Part shown: one piece after another, positions 16,705 through 24,904 of the stretch | How the letters are laid out: each line of letters opens with the position of its first letter | How positions within the stretch are numbered: position 1 is the stretch's first letter | Source of the DNA: Oligoflexia bacterium | GTDB lineage: Bacteria > Bdellovibrionota > Bdellovibrionia > JABDDW01 | Length of the DNA: 64,000 bases | NCBI GenBank assembly: GCA_016715815.1 | Contig: JADJXN010000001.1 | Location: forward strand, 517,338 to 581,337 | Reading direction: 5' to 3' | Notes under the pieces: generated by a model | Databases searched by the model: none | The model's input: the letters and a program-made list of their open reading frames with translations, nothing else | Told to the model about the DNA's origin: nothing | Made by a program: the position numbers and the translations under genes

Positions 16705-18492
16705 ATGTCACAATCCACAAAAAATTCATCCAAATCCAATAAGTTAAACAAAGTCGCAGCCACCAGAGAGGCTCTATTAGCAAAGCTTGAAGCTGAGGAG
16801 CTAAGAGAATCTGGCGGACGCAAAGACGACGGTAAATCTTTTGCAGAGCTTTTTGAAGCCTCAGTTAAAGAAAAAGATTTTAAAGTCGGTGATGTCGTTA
16901 CAGGTCGTATTTTAGAAGTTAATAGCGATTTTGTTTTAGTAGATATTAATTATAAATCAGAAGGTCTTATTCCTTCTTCAGAATTTCAAACAGCAACGGG
17001 TCTTGCACCTATTAAACCAGGTGATGAAGTTCAGGTTTACATTGATAAAGTAGAAAATGAAAACGGCATGGTGGTTTTATCTAAAGATAAAGCTGATATG
17101 CTTAAAGCTTGGAATGATATTTCTGCTGCATGTGAAAAAGAAGAGCTTGTTGAGGGAACCGTTATCGCCAAAGTTAAGGGCGGTTTAAGTGTAGATATTG
17201 GAGTTAAAGCATTTTTGCCAGGTTCTCAAATTGATCTACGCCCTGTGAGAAACTTAGATTCCTACCTTGGCAAGAAATTAAAATTTAAAGTTATTAAATT
17301 TAATAAAAAGCGTGGAAACATTGTTCTTTCACGCCGTGCTCTTTTAGAAAAAGAAAGAGAGCACTTAAAGCACCAAACCCTTGAGACAATACGTGAAGGC
17401 CAAATTGTAGATGGTATTGTAAAAAACATTACTGACTACGGAGTGTTTATTGATCTAGGTGGTATGGACGGTCTTTTACACATTACTGATATTAGCTGGG
17501 GAAGAGTAAAACACCCATCACAACTATTAAATATAGGCGATGAGATAAAAGTAAAAGTATTAAAATATGATCAAGAAAAAGAACGCGTCAGCCTTGGTTA
17601 TAAACAACTTCAAGCGGATCCATGGGATAACGTTCAACAAAAATACCAATTAGGTCAAAAACTTTCAGGCAAAGTTGTAAGCCTTGCTGATTATGGTGCA
17701 TTTGTGGAACTTGATGAAGGCATTGAAGGCCTTATTCACGTTAGTGAAATGAGCTGGACACAAAGAGTAAAACACCCTTCAAAGGTACTTTCTGTTGACG
17801 ATGTTGTGAATGTTGTTGTTTTAGACATTGATACCGCTAACCGTCGTATTTCTTTAGGTATGAAGCAACTTGAGGAAAACCCATGGGTTGCTTTAAAAGA
17901 AAAATACTCTCCAGGAACTGTTATTGAAGGCCAAATTAAATCCATCACTGATTTTGGTGTCTTCATTGGAATTGAAGAAGGCATTGATGGCCTTGTTCAT
18001 ATCAGTGATTTTTCTTGGACAAAAAGAGTTAATCACCCATCAGAGGTTTACAAAAAAGGCGACACCATTAAAGCTGTTGTATTAAGCGTTGATATGGAAA
18101 ATGAAAGATTCAGCCTTGGTGTAAAACAACTTGAAAAAGACCCATGGACAGAAGCTTTAGATAAATACTCAGTAGGAACTCAGCATGACGTTAAGGTTTC
18201 AAAAATTGCAGACTTTGGCGTGTTTGTTGAGCTTGAGCCTGAAATTGAAGGCTTAATCCATATTAGTGAACTTTCATTAGACCGCGTTGAAAAAATTGAA
18301 GATGTAGTTAAAGTTGGTTCTCAGCTAAAAGCAGAAGTAATTAGCCTTGACCGTGATGCAAGAAAGATTGGCTTAAGTGCTAAGCTTGTTGCGTACAAAG
18401 GTGAGAGCGATTCTGCACAGTATGGCAAGTCTTCGTCTAAAACCAGCTTTGGCGATGTTTTTGGAGATCAACTTAAACTGAAAAAAGACTAA
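16705..18492 (+). CDS. rpsA: 30S ribosomal protein S1
   Basis: A 595-residue RNA-binding protein with six S1 (OB-fold) repeats, the last four recognisable by the recurring DFGVFI/DYGAFV and GL-H-S-S-W pattern, for example GVFIDLGGMDGLLHITDISW. It melts and docks mRNA on the 30S subunit. The N-terminal 55 residues are a basic, charged extension, which makes it a little longer than E. coli S1 (557). I start it at MSQSTKNSS, preceded by GAGGAAG. The longer TTG frame lacks support. It sits three bases before sppA. A good promoter lies upstream. Confidence 0.95.
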   Translation: MSQSTKNSSKSNKLNKVAATREALLAKLEAEELRESGGRKDDGKSFAELFEASVKEKDFKVGDVVTGRILEVNSDFVLVDINYKSEGLIPSSEFQTATGLAPIKPGDEVQVYIDKVENENGMVVLSKDKADMLKAWNDISAACEKEELVEGTVIAKVKGGLSVDIGVKAFLPGSQIDLRPVRNLDSYLGKKLKFKVIKFNKKRGNIVLSRRALLEKEREHLKHQTLETIREGQIVDGIVKNITDYGVFIDLGGMDGLLHITDISWGRVKHPSQLLNIGDEIKVKVLKYDQEKERVSLGYKQLQADPWDNVQQKYQLGQKLSGKVVSLADYGAFVELDEGIEGLIHVSEMSWTQRVKHPSKVLSVDDVVNVVVLDIDTANRRISLGMKQLEENPWVALKEKYSPGTVIEGQIKSITDFGVFIGIEEGIDGLVHISDFSWTKRVNHPSEVYKKGDTIKAVVLSVDMENERFSLGVKQLEKDPWTEALDKYSVGTQHDVKVSKIADFGVFVELEPEIEGLIHISELSLDRVEKIEDVVKVGSQLKAEVISLDRDARKIGLSAKLVAYKGESDSAQYGKSSSKTSFGDVFGDQLKLKKD

Positions 18493-18495
18493 CAA

Positions 18496-19413
18496 ATGAA
18501 AAAAAACCCGCTTTTAGTACTTCTTGCAATATTTGGAGCCGCAACGGTTTTAGTTTTAGTAGCAATTGGAGGAGCCCTTTACACTGCATTTAGTGATAGG
18601 GTTCCTTCTTTAGCAAATAATTCTGTAGCTATAATAGATGTTAAAGGCATCATTACAGATTCAAGAGCTTTTATTAAATCTATTAAAAAATACCGTGAGG
18701 CAAAAGAAGTTAAAGCCATTGTAGTAAGACTTGATTCCCCTGGTGGAGTAGTTGGGCCAAGCCAAGAAATTTATGATGAAATTTTAGCTACAAAAAAAGA
18801 AGGTAAGCCAATTGTATGTAGCCTTGGAAGTGTGGCTGCAAGTGGTGCTTACTACATAGCTGCCGGATGTGATAAAATTGTAACAAACCCAGGAACTATT
18901 ACTGGAAGCATTGGTGTGATTATGGAGTTTGCTAATATTAGTAAACTCTATGAATGGGCCAAGATTAACCGCTATGTAGTAAAATCTGGTCAATATAAAG
19001 ATATTGGTAGTGAATTCAGAACCATGACACCAGCTGAGAAAGACATTATTCAAGGGATGATAGATAGTGTTCACATGCAATTTAAAACTGCAGTTGCTAC
19101 TGGCAGAAAAATGAAAATGGAAGCTGTTACGCAAATAGCAGATGGCCGTATTTTTTCAGGTGAACAAGCTGTTAAAAAAGGTTTAGCAGATAGTATGGGC
19201 GGGCTTGAAGAAGCGGTTAATGTTGCAGCAAAGCTTGCTGGAATTAAGGGTGAGCCTGAAATTTACTACCCGCCAACAAAGAAAAAGCGCCTTATTGATT
19301 TATTTTTAGATAGAGAAGATGAGGATGAAGCAGTTTTTGGAGCAATTAAAAAAACTCTAGCGTTGGAGCTTATAGGCAAACCGCTTTATTTGTTACCTTT
19401 GAGCCGGTTTTAA
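18496..19413 (+). CDS. sppA: Signal peptide peptidase SppA, short (36K) type
   Basis: A 305-residue inner-membrane serine protease that degrades cleaved signal peptides. Residues 7-32 form the single membrane anchor. The catalytic serine is Ser116 in GSVAASGAYYIA and the catalytic lysine Lys168 in SGQYKDIGS. RLDSPGG near residue 80 is the family oxyanion region. The size matches the Bacillus-type single-domain SppA rather than the 67K E. coli form. It follows rpsA by three bases and precedes the HIT gene by three, so it belongs to the rpsA transcript. Confidence 0.93.
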   Translation: MKKNPLLVLLAIFGAATVLVLVAIGGALYTAFSDRVPSLANNSVAIIDVKGIITDSRAFIKSIKKYREAKEVKAIVVRLDSPGGVVGPSQEIYDEILATKKEGKPIVCSLGSVAASGAYYIAAGCDKIVTNPGTITGSIGVIMEFANISKLYEWAKINRYVVKSGQYKDIGSEFRTMTPAEKDIIQGMIDSVHMQFKTAVATGRKMKMEAVTQIADGRIFSGEQAVKKGLADSMGGLEEAVNVAAKLAGIKGEPEIYYPPTKKKRLIDLFLDREDEDEAVFGAIKKTLALELIGKPLYLLPLSRF

Positions 19414-19416
19414 AAT

Positions 19417-19923
19417 ATGGCTGAGAAAAAACTAAGAGATGTGCTATTTACACCATGGCGCTTTTTGTACATCAAAAAGGGCAGGGATAAAGTGCAAGAC
19501 GTCCCATGTGTTTTTTGCGATGCAGTTCAAAAAGACGTAAACGTTGAAACTTTAGTTTTATATAAAGGCAAATACTGCTCAGTTATTTTAAATAAATATC
19601 CTTATAACAATGGCCACACCATGGTTATTCCAAATAATCATGTAGCAGAGCTACCACTCTTACCCCAAGAGGCATATTTGGAGCTTAATGACTTATTACT
19701 TAAAACTTACTCAGCTATTAAGGATTCCTACAAACCAGGGGGGCTAAATATTGGTATGAACATAGGTCGTACTGGTGGGGCTGGGATTGTAGATCATTTG
19801 CATTACCATATTGTGCCTCGTTGGGACGGGGACTCTAATTTTATGCCCATTATTGCTGGAACAAAGGTGGTTAGTGAATCCCCTGAGACAACCTATGAAA
19901 GGTTAAAACCCTATTATGAGTAA
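19417..19923 (+). CDS. HIT family nucleotide hydrolase/phosphorylase
   Basis: A 168-residue histidine-triad protein. The catalytic triad is in DHLHYHIVPRW (His-x-His-x-His) near residue 130, and LNKYPYNNGHTMVIP is the conserved nucleotide-binding strand. An N-terminal CVFC pair may bind zinc. The arrangement resembles Ap4A phosphorylase-type HIT proteins of mycobacteria. The likely role is clearing dinucleoside polyphosphates or AMP-conjugates in the cytoplasm. It overlaps the epimerase gene by eight bases. Confidence 0.9.
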   Translation: MAEKKLRDVLFTPWRFLYIKKGRDKVQDVPCVFCDAVQKDVNVETLVLYKGKYCSVILNKYPYNNGHTMVIPNNHVAELPLLPQEAYLELNDLLLKTYSAIKDSYKPGGLNIGMNIGRTGGAGIVDHLHYHIVPRWDGDSNFMPIIAGTKVVSESPETTYERLKPYYE

Positions 19924-20347
19924 AGCTCAAATTGAAATTGATCATATAGGTATTGCTGTAGAGTCTTTAGATACTTCTTATCCATTTTGGAAAGCCATAG
20001 GCTTTAATGAAGATAAAAATCCAGAAGTTGTGAGCGATCAAAAAGTAAAAGTAGGCATGCTTGCTTTAGCAAATAACGCTAATATTGAATTATTAGAGGC
20101 AACACAAGCTGATAGCCCCATTGCAAAATTTATTTCAAAAAGAGGCCCCGGTATTCACCACATATGCTTAAGAGTTAAGGATATCCATAAAATTCTTAAC
20201 CAGCTTAAGGCCCTAGGGATAAAGCTTATAAATGAAAGCCCAGTTAAGGGAGCACATAATTGTCTTGTGGCATTTATTCATCCCTCATCAACAGGGGGAG
20301 TATTAGTTGAGTTAAGTCAAAAGCAAAACTCAAAGGATGTTTTATGA
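19916..20347 (+). CDS. mce: Methylmalonyl-CoA epimerase-like VOC protein
   Basis: A 143-residue vicinal-oxygen-chelate metalloprotein. IDHIGIAV at the N-terminus supplies the first metal histidine, ELLEA the glutamate, GPGIHHICLRV the second histidine, and GVLVELSQ the final glutamate. These match methylmalonyl-CoA epimerase, which interconverts the (R) and (S) forms of methylmalonyl-CoA. No mutase or carboxylase is nearby, so the pathway role rests on the family. Overlaps both neighbours (8 and 4 bases), so it is in the middle of the operon. Confidence 0.87.
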   Translation: MSKAQIEIDHIGIAVESLDTSYPFWKAIGFNEDKNPEVVSDQKVKVGMLALANNANIELLEATQADSPIAKFISKRGPGIHHICLRVKDIHKILNQLKALGIKLINESPVKGAHNCLVAFIHPSSTGGVLVELSQKQNSKDVL

Positions 20348-21096
20348 GGCAAAACATGGCTAGTGTTATACCTCTTACCCCAGTTGCAAAAATATTAATT
20401 ATAATTAGTGTATCTGTTTGGTTTATAGGCCAAGTCATACTAGAGCAATATGTATTGCCCCAACCATTTGTGTCAGCCTGGCTGTCTTTAAGCCCTATTA
20501 GTTTTTTAAGAGATTATTTTATTTGGCAACCACTTACTTATCTTTTTGTGAGTGATTTAAGTGTTTTTACTTTTATTTTCAATCTGCTTTTAATTTGGTG
20601 GTTAGGAAGTGAGCTTGAGAGGTTTTGGGGTTCGCGCTTTTTTGCCACCTACTTTTTAGTTTGTGGTGTTGTAGCGGCAATTTTGTACTCAGGTTGCGCA
20701 CTCATTTATTCCATATTAACTACACAAGCCCAACTTTTGACCTACCCACTTATGGGCCCCCAAGCTAGCTTATTTGGCTTAATGGTGGCTTATGCCATGA
20801 TCTTTGGTGAGAGAATTGTCTATTTTATGTTCCTTTTCCCAATGAGAGCTAAGTATTTTGTGCTGATTTTAGCAGCCATTGAAATTCTAATGGTACTAAA
20901 CCGTGGTTCAGGCTATGGGCGCATGACAAGCTTTTCCCATATACTGGGGCTTGTTGTAGGTTTTATCTTTCTGAAATTATTACCTTTTATTCAAAATAGG
21001 GCGCTGGTTAGAAAAAAGAAGTCTCAAAAATTGAAACTTGTGGTAAATAATGAGACGGATTTTAACAAGGATAATAAACCAAAATATTGGAATTAG
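20344..21096 (+). CDS. Rhomboid-family membrane protein lacking the catalytic serine
   Basis: A 250-residue integral membrane protein with six hydrophobic segments and the rhomboid layout: the L1 loop WWLGSELERFWGS (E-x-x-x-G-S type), the TM4 segment LMGPQASLFGLM, and His199 in SFSHILGL on TM6. In active rhomboid proteases TM4 carries Gly-x-Ser-Gly. Here the aligned residues are Gly138-Pro-Gln-Ala, so the nucleophile is Gln140. The catalytic histidine remains. It is probably a pseudoprotease of the iRhom or derlin kind that binds membrane proteins, although a shifted serine (Ser142) cannot be fully excluded. The basic C-terminal tail is cytoplasmic. Confidence 0.8.
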   Translation: MRQNMASVIPLTPVAKILIIISVSVWFIGQVILEQYVLPQPFVSAWLSLSPISFLRDYFIWQPLTYLFVSDLSVFTFIFNLLLIWWLGSELERFWGSRFFATYFLVCGVVAAILYSGCALIYSILTTQAQLLTYPLMGPQASLFGLMVAYAMIFGERIVYFMFLFPMRAKYFVLILAAIEILMVLNRGSGYGRMTSFSHILGLVVGFIFLKLLPFIQNRALVRKKKSQKLKLVVNNETDFNKDNKPKYWN

Positions 21097-21108
21097 GAGT
21101 CAATAAAG

Positions 21109-21285
21109 ATGAAAAAAGCACAAGTGACACCTTTTGAGTACGACACACGGATGGTTGAGTGGAATTTAAAACACGAAGTTATCACAAAAGACCAACTTGA
21201 TAAGCATTTAAAATCTTTAAACGATGATGTTTCAAATTGCGAGCCCCTTCACATTGATGAAGAGGCACAAATTCCACAGCAATAA
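21109..21285 (+). CDS. Small conserved-looking acidic protein, 58 residues
   Basis: A short reading frame beginning MKKAQVTPFEYD and ending EEAQIPQQ, preceded by a good ribosome binding site (TTAGGAGT). It lies between the rhomboid gene (12 bases away) and ssb (25 bases away), so all three are probably transcribed together. Helical and charged, with one cysteine. It carries no signal peptide or membrane segment. I do not recognise a family. Support comes from the ribosome binding site, the spacing and typical codon use. Confidence 0.65.
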   Translation: MKKAQVTPFEYDTRMVEWNLKHEVITKDQLDKHLKSLNDDVSNCEPLHIDEEAQIPQQ

Positions 21286-21310
21286 TTTTTAAAGTAATAG
21301 GGGGTAAACA

Positions 21311-21754
21311 ATGTCAGGTGTAAATAAAGTTATTATAGTAGGTCGTCTTGGTGGGGATCCAGAATTAAGATACACTCCAGGTGGGCAGGCCGTGGCTCGT
21401 TTAAGTGTGGCTACAAGTGAAAATTGGACCGATAAACAAGGCCAAAAACAAGAGCGTACCGAATGGCACCGAGTAGTGGTGTGGGGTAAGCTTGCTGAAA
21501 TTTGTGGTCAGCATTTATCAAAGGGACGTCAAGTTTATGTTGAGGGGCGCCTTCAAACAAGAAGCTGGGATGACAAAACTTCAGGACAGAAAAAATACTC
21601 CACAGAAATTAATGCTCAAACAGTTCAATTCTTAGGTTCTGCCGGCGCATCAGCTGGTGGTGGAGCTGTCAGTGGTGCAGATAAGTCTGATTCTTCTGAT
21701 GTAGATTTTGTGCCAGAGCCAGCATTCGACTCAAACGAAGAAATTCCGTTTTAA
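21311..21754 (+). CDS. ssb: Single-stranded DNA-binding protein
   Basis: A 147-residue OB-fold protein that coats single-stranded DNA. VNKVIIVGRLGGDPELRYTPGG is recognisable in pieces (KVIIVGRLG, then DPELRYTPGG) with the typical VATSENW and EWHRVVVWGKLAE strands. The C-terminus ends in SNEEIPF, the acidic tip that binds partner proteins. A GGGGG-containing ribosome binding site precedes the ATG. It is the last gene of the rpsA-to-ssb run and converges with the L,D-transpeptidase-fold gene one base away. Confidence 0.96.
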   Translation: MSGVNKVIIVGRLGGDPELRYTPGGQAVARLSVATSENWTDKQGQKQERTEWHRVVVWGKLAEICGQHLSKGRQVYVEGRLQTRSWDDKTSGQKKYSTEINAQTVQFLGSAGASAGGGAVSGADKSDSSDVDFVPEPAFDSNEEIPF

Positions 21755-21755
21755 A

Positions 21756-22685
21756 CTAATAAATGGCAGCAGTTTTTTTGCTTAAATCAGGGGCTTGTTC
21801 CCAAAACTCGCCAATGATTTTAAAGCCATCAGCAACTTTTTTTAGGTAAAGGATTTTTTCACCAAAATCAGCATGTTCAGGGCTTGAATAGTCTTGGTAG
21901 AATTTAGCGACAATGTTGCCATTATGTTCTAAAACTTGTGGTTCAGTTAGCTTAATTGAAATTTCTGAATATTTTTGAGCAAGCTCAGTTTTATATTCCT
22001 TGTTTTTTTTAAGATTCATTTTACCAAATTTAAAATCAGGATGATAAAAGCTTATATACTGCTCAATATTTTTAGACTGCCAACTTGACTTCCATTCACT
22101 TAAAGTTCGCTTTAACTTTTCTTTTTCCTGGCTGGCTTTATCTAAACCTACCCAATTAATTTGATTAAAAATTAAAATCGGTGTGTGCTTAATTCTAATT
22201 TCAGGCTCAAGCTTTTTAATGGTCTCGTTTCTTACTACAACACAACCCTGGCTTCCTCTTTCCAGGCTTACAGTATCAGCGATAGCATGAAGCCAGATGC
22301 CATAACCGCTTTTACCACTAAGGCGGTCAAAAAAGTTTGGGTAATCTGTCACAAAAGCCATAAACCCATATTTTTCAAAGTTAAGTTGGGTAGTATCGAT
22401 TTGTTTTTCAAAAAAATATATTCCCTCAGGTGTACGGTTATCCCCTGTGGAGTGTTTATCCCCTGGCTTTTTGCCTAAATCAGCATCATATTCAGCTGCA
22501 ACCTGAGGTTTATTATCTACGTATTTAATCAAAAAGAGCTTCTTTTTAGATTTATCGACAAATATGGCAGTGTCTGAGAACACCCCTGGAACCAAGGATA
22601 CAAAACCCTCAGGTACTAGGTTTCTATATTCATTAGCATGGCTTACAACAGCAAATGTTAGTAAAACTGTTAATACTTTAAACAT
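21756..22685 (-). CDS. Secreted YkuD-domain peptidoglycan enzyme with C-terminal NTF2-like domain
   Basis: A 309-residue protein with a signal peptide (residues 1-17). The YkuD domain spans about 35-175 with catalytic His133 (WLHAIAD) and Cys148 (RGSQGCVVVRN). Residues about 190-295 resemble an NTF2/SnoaL-like domain. This exact architecture is found in Csd6 of Helicobacter and Pgp2 of Campylobacter, L,D-carboxypeptidases that trim peptidoglycan tetrapeptides and set helical cell shape. I infer a similar role. L,D-transpeptidase activity remains possible. It is alone on the minus strand between ssb and fliL. Confidence 0.85.
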   Translation of the reverse strand: MFKVLTVLLTFAVVSHANEYRNLVPEGFVSLVPGVFSDTAIFVDKSKKKLFLIKYVDNKPQVAAEYDADLGKKPGDKHSTGDNRTPEGIYFFEKQIDTTQLNFEKYGFMAFVTDYPNFFDRLSGKSGYGIWLHAIADTVSLERGSQGCVVVRNETIKKLEPEIRIKHTPILIFNQINWVGLDKASQEKEKLKRTLSEWKSSWQSKNIEQYISFYHPDFKFGKMNLKKNKEYKTELAQKYSEISIKLTEPQVLEHNGNIVAKFYQDYSSPEHADFGEKILYLKKVADGFKIIGEFWEQAPDLSKKTAAIY

Positions 22686-22773
22686 TCTATTTAAGTTTCG
22701 GCTGGTTAGTTAAAAAAATCAAAAAATTTACTTAAAAAAAACCCCCTAAAATCATCATGAAATTAGACCTTCG

Positions 22774-22781
22774 TCCGATAT
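22774..22781 (+). promoter_or_regulatory. Candidate sigma-28-like -10 element (TCCGATAT) before fliL
   Basis: TCCGATAT lies ten bases upstream of the fliL ATG and resembles the flagellar -10 element GCCGATAA. If used, the leader would be only a few bases long. No clear -35 was found. Confidence 0.25.
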
Positions 22782-22791
22782 AGTAATTGTT

Positions 22792-23322
22792 ATGGCAGAA
22801 GAGAATAAAGAAGAAAAAAAGGAAGAACCTAAAAAAGAGGGGCCAACCCTTGCCGAAAGGCTACCTCAAATACTCATGAATGCCTTTATAGGACTTAATT
22901 GCTTTATTATGCTAGGTGGCACGATTATGATCTATAAAATTAAGATTTTAGATAAGAGAGTACCTATTACAGAAGAAAATCAAAAAGCAGCGCTTAATGA
23001 AGACAGACTTATTAGAGAAGAAGCTAATGTACGCTTTACCTTTGACCGCTTCATTGTCAATCTTGATGAAAAACCTCGCAAGCTTGTTAATACCACAATA
23101 GAGCTAGAAATGCTTAATGAAGACGGCTATGTGGAGGTTGTTGAGAAAACACCTGTTGCTAGAGATGAGATTGTTAAAATTATTAACTCTAAAAAATATA
23201 GAGATATTGAATCCATTCAGGGAAAGCTTTTATTAAAAGACCAGATTATGACGGCCATGAATCAGCTTTTATTAAAAGGCACAGTACGTGACGTTTATTT
23301 CTCAGAATTTGTTGTTCAGTAA
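22792..23322 (+). CDS. fliL: Flagellar basal body-associated protein FliL
   Basis: A 176-residue single-pass inner membrane protein. The first 20 residues are highly charged (Lys/Glu), the membrane span is near residues 26-48, and the periplasmic part shows the FliL pattern: FTFDRFIVNLDEKPRKLVNT, ending in VRDVYFSEFVVQ. FliL sits around the stator of the flagellar motor and affects torque. No other flagellar genes are adjacent, so this is an isolated copy, as in bacteria with several FliL paralogs. It converges on gspN with nine bases between. Confidence 0.85.
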   Translation: MAEENKEEKKEEPKKEGPTLAERLPQILMNAFIGLNCFIMLGGTIMIYKIKILDKRVPITEENQKAALNEDRLIREEANVRFTFDRFIVNLDEKPRKLVNTTIELEMLNEDGYVEVVEKTPVARDEIVKIINSKKYRDIESIQGKLLLKDQIMTAMNQLLLKGTVRDVYFSEFVVQ

Positions 23323-23331
23323 CAAAAAGAT

Positions 23332-24282
23332 TTAAGGTCCTTTAGTAATTTGAGGAATTCCATAAAAACTACTTCCAGTAATTTTTAAACTATATGTATT
23401 TTGCGCTACCAAATAACTTTGCAATAAGCCTAAGTAGCTAGACAATTTTTGCTTTAATACTTCGCTCATTGTAAATTTTAAATTTAAATCAAAACCACCG
23501 GGTTGCATACTTACTAATGTTCCACTTTTTATTACATTTAAGTTAATCCGTCCACTTAGCTGTCCCGTAAGGTCTTGACCAGTACCACCAAAGCTGAATT
23601 TTGATATGTTTAAATTTCCGTTTTCCGATTTGGCCTCTAAAATGAGCTTATTTAAAGAAATTTTTGGTATGTTTATAGGTAGACCTTGCATAACAATATC
23701 AGTTTCATCAAGGACTAATTTATCAATATTTAGTTTTAAATCACTCTTAGGCTGCTCTGTGAAATCAACATCTACTAATGAGCTTATTTCACCTTGAGCA
23801 ATTCCATTAACTTGAAGGCTTGAGTCAAAAAGTTGAATTAAGTTTTCTAATTTTAACCCTTCAAAGTTTAAATCCAATTTTTGCTTTCTATTACCATTTT
23901 TATTTTTTTCAGCTCCTCTGGTGGTAATACTAAAATCTCCACCTAAAAAGTTCTCGGCAAATAAACTAATACCTGGTTTAAAAGTAATAATCCCTAAAAT
24001 ACTTGGACGTGCTATCAGCTCGCCTGCCTTCAAAATAGGAATACCTGGGGTTTCTAAAATAACTTCAGATAAAGTAATGCCAGGACTTGGAATAATATTT
24101 AAATTTAGTCTATCAAAACTAACAAAAACTTGTCCTTGTGTTGCTTCTGAAACCTTAGCGGAGACTAAATCTCCTAAATCATTAAATGGAAAAAATAAGT
24201 ATAAAAAAATGATAAATAAAAACATTCCAAGCATTATTTTTGACTTTTGCTTTCTAAAAAAGCCAAAAAAGCTACTTAGCAT
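23332..24282 (-). CDS. gspN: Type II secretion protein N
   Basis: A 316-residue protein with one N-terminal membrane anchor (about residues 15-32) and a periplasmic beta-rich body of the GspN/AsmA-like type, with repeated leucine- and serine-rich amphipathic strands and the GITLSEVILETPG-like opening. It is the final gene of the gspC-N operon and overlaps gspM by 11 bases. GspN is an accessory inner-membrane component whose precise role is unclear. The call rests on position and fold style more than on strict motifs. Confidence 0.75.
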   Translation of the reverse strand: MLSSFFGFFRKQKSKIMLGMFLFIIFLYLFFPFNDLGDLVSAKVSEATQGQVFVSFDRLNLNIIPSPGITLSEVILETPGIPILKAGELIARPSILGIITFKPGISLFAENFLGGDFSITTRGAEKNKNGNRKQKLDLNFEGLKLENLIQLFDSSLQVNGIAQGEISSLVDVDFTEQPKSDLKLNIDKLVLDETDIVMQGLPINIPKISLNKLILEAKSENGNLNISKFSFGGTGQDLTGQLSGRINLNVIKSGTLVSMQPGGFDLNLKFTMSEVLKQKLSSYLGLLQSYLVAQNTYSLKITGSSFYGIPQITKGP

Positions 24283-24904
24283 TTGTGGAAACCTTCTGAG
24301 TTGATTTGGGAGTAAAATTAATAAGTCTTAATTTTAAATCATAATAGTGAGGGTCTTTTTGTTCAGCTATAAGTTCAAAATCTTCAACCTTTAAACTTTT
24401 ATCAACCTGTTCTAATTCATAGGCAATGTTAAGGGCTTGCTTAACTGTCACATGTTGTATGAAGTACCTTATTCCATTTACTTCAACATCTTGTAGTGTG
24501 CTTTTATTATCAGCACTGGCTTCTCTTATTTGAGAGGTTGTTACCCCTTGAGCAATGATTTTTTGATCCATTGTGCCTTTAAAATTTATTGGAGCTTGTG
24601 CTGTAGGAACATTTGGAATCTGAGAAAATTCCCTTTGTAATTTTAAAAATTCTTTTACGGCATAACGTCTATCGCTAAATTCATTGTTTTGATCTAGGGA
24701 ATCTAAAATATTTGTTACTGGCATCCAAAGTAAGAACATTGAAACTAATAAATAAGAAAAGTATTTTACAAGCTTTTGTGTGTTTGGTGGTAGTTCCTCA
24801 TACTGGTCTTTTAATTTAATATATAGTTCACTTTCTTGCTGTTCGGCAAGTAGTGCACTTAGTCTTTCCTTTAAATTTTCAAAAAATTCTTTCAACGCAC
24901 TCAT
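24272..24904 (-). CDS. gspM: Type II secretion protein M
   Basis: A 210-residue protein with a cytoplasmic, coiled N-terminus, one membrane span (about residues 46-65, FSYLLVSMFLLWMPV), and a periplasmic ferredoxin-like domain. This layout is typical of GspM, which pairs with GspL to anchor the GspE ATPase. The overlap of four bases with gspL and 11 with gspN places it within the secretion operon. Sequence motifs in this family are weak, so the order of genes carries much of the call. Confidence 0.8.
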   Translation of the reverse strand: MSALKEFFENLKERLSALLAEQQESELYIKLKDQYEELPPNTQKLVKYFSYLLVSMFLLWMPVTNILDSLDQNNEFSDRRYAVKEFLKLQREFSQIPNVPTAQAPINFKGTMDQKIIAQGVTTSQIREASADNKSTLQDVEVNGIRYFIQHVTVKQALNIAYELEQVDKSLKVEDFELIAEQKDPHYYDLKLRLINFTPKSTQKVSTNAK

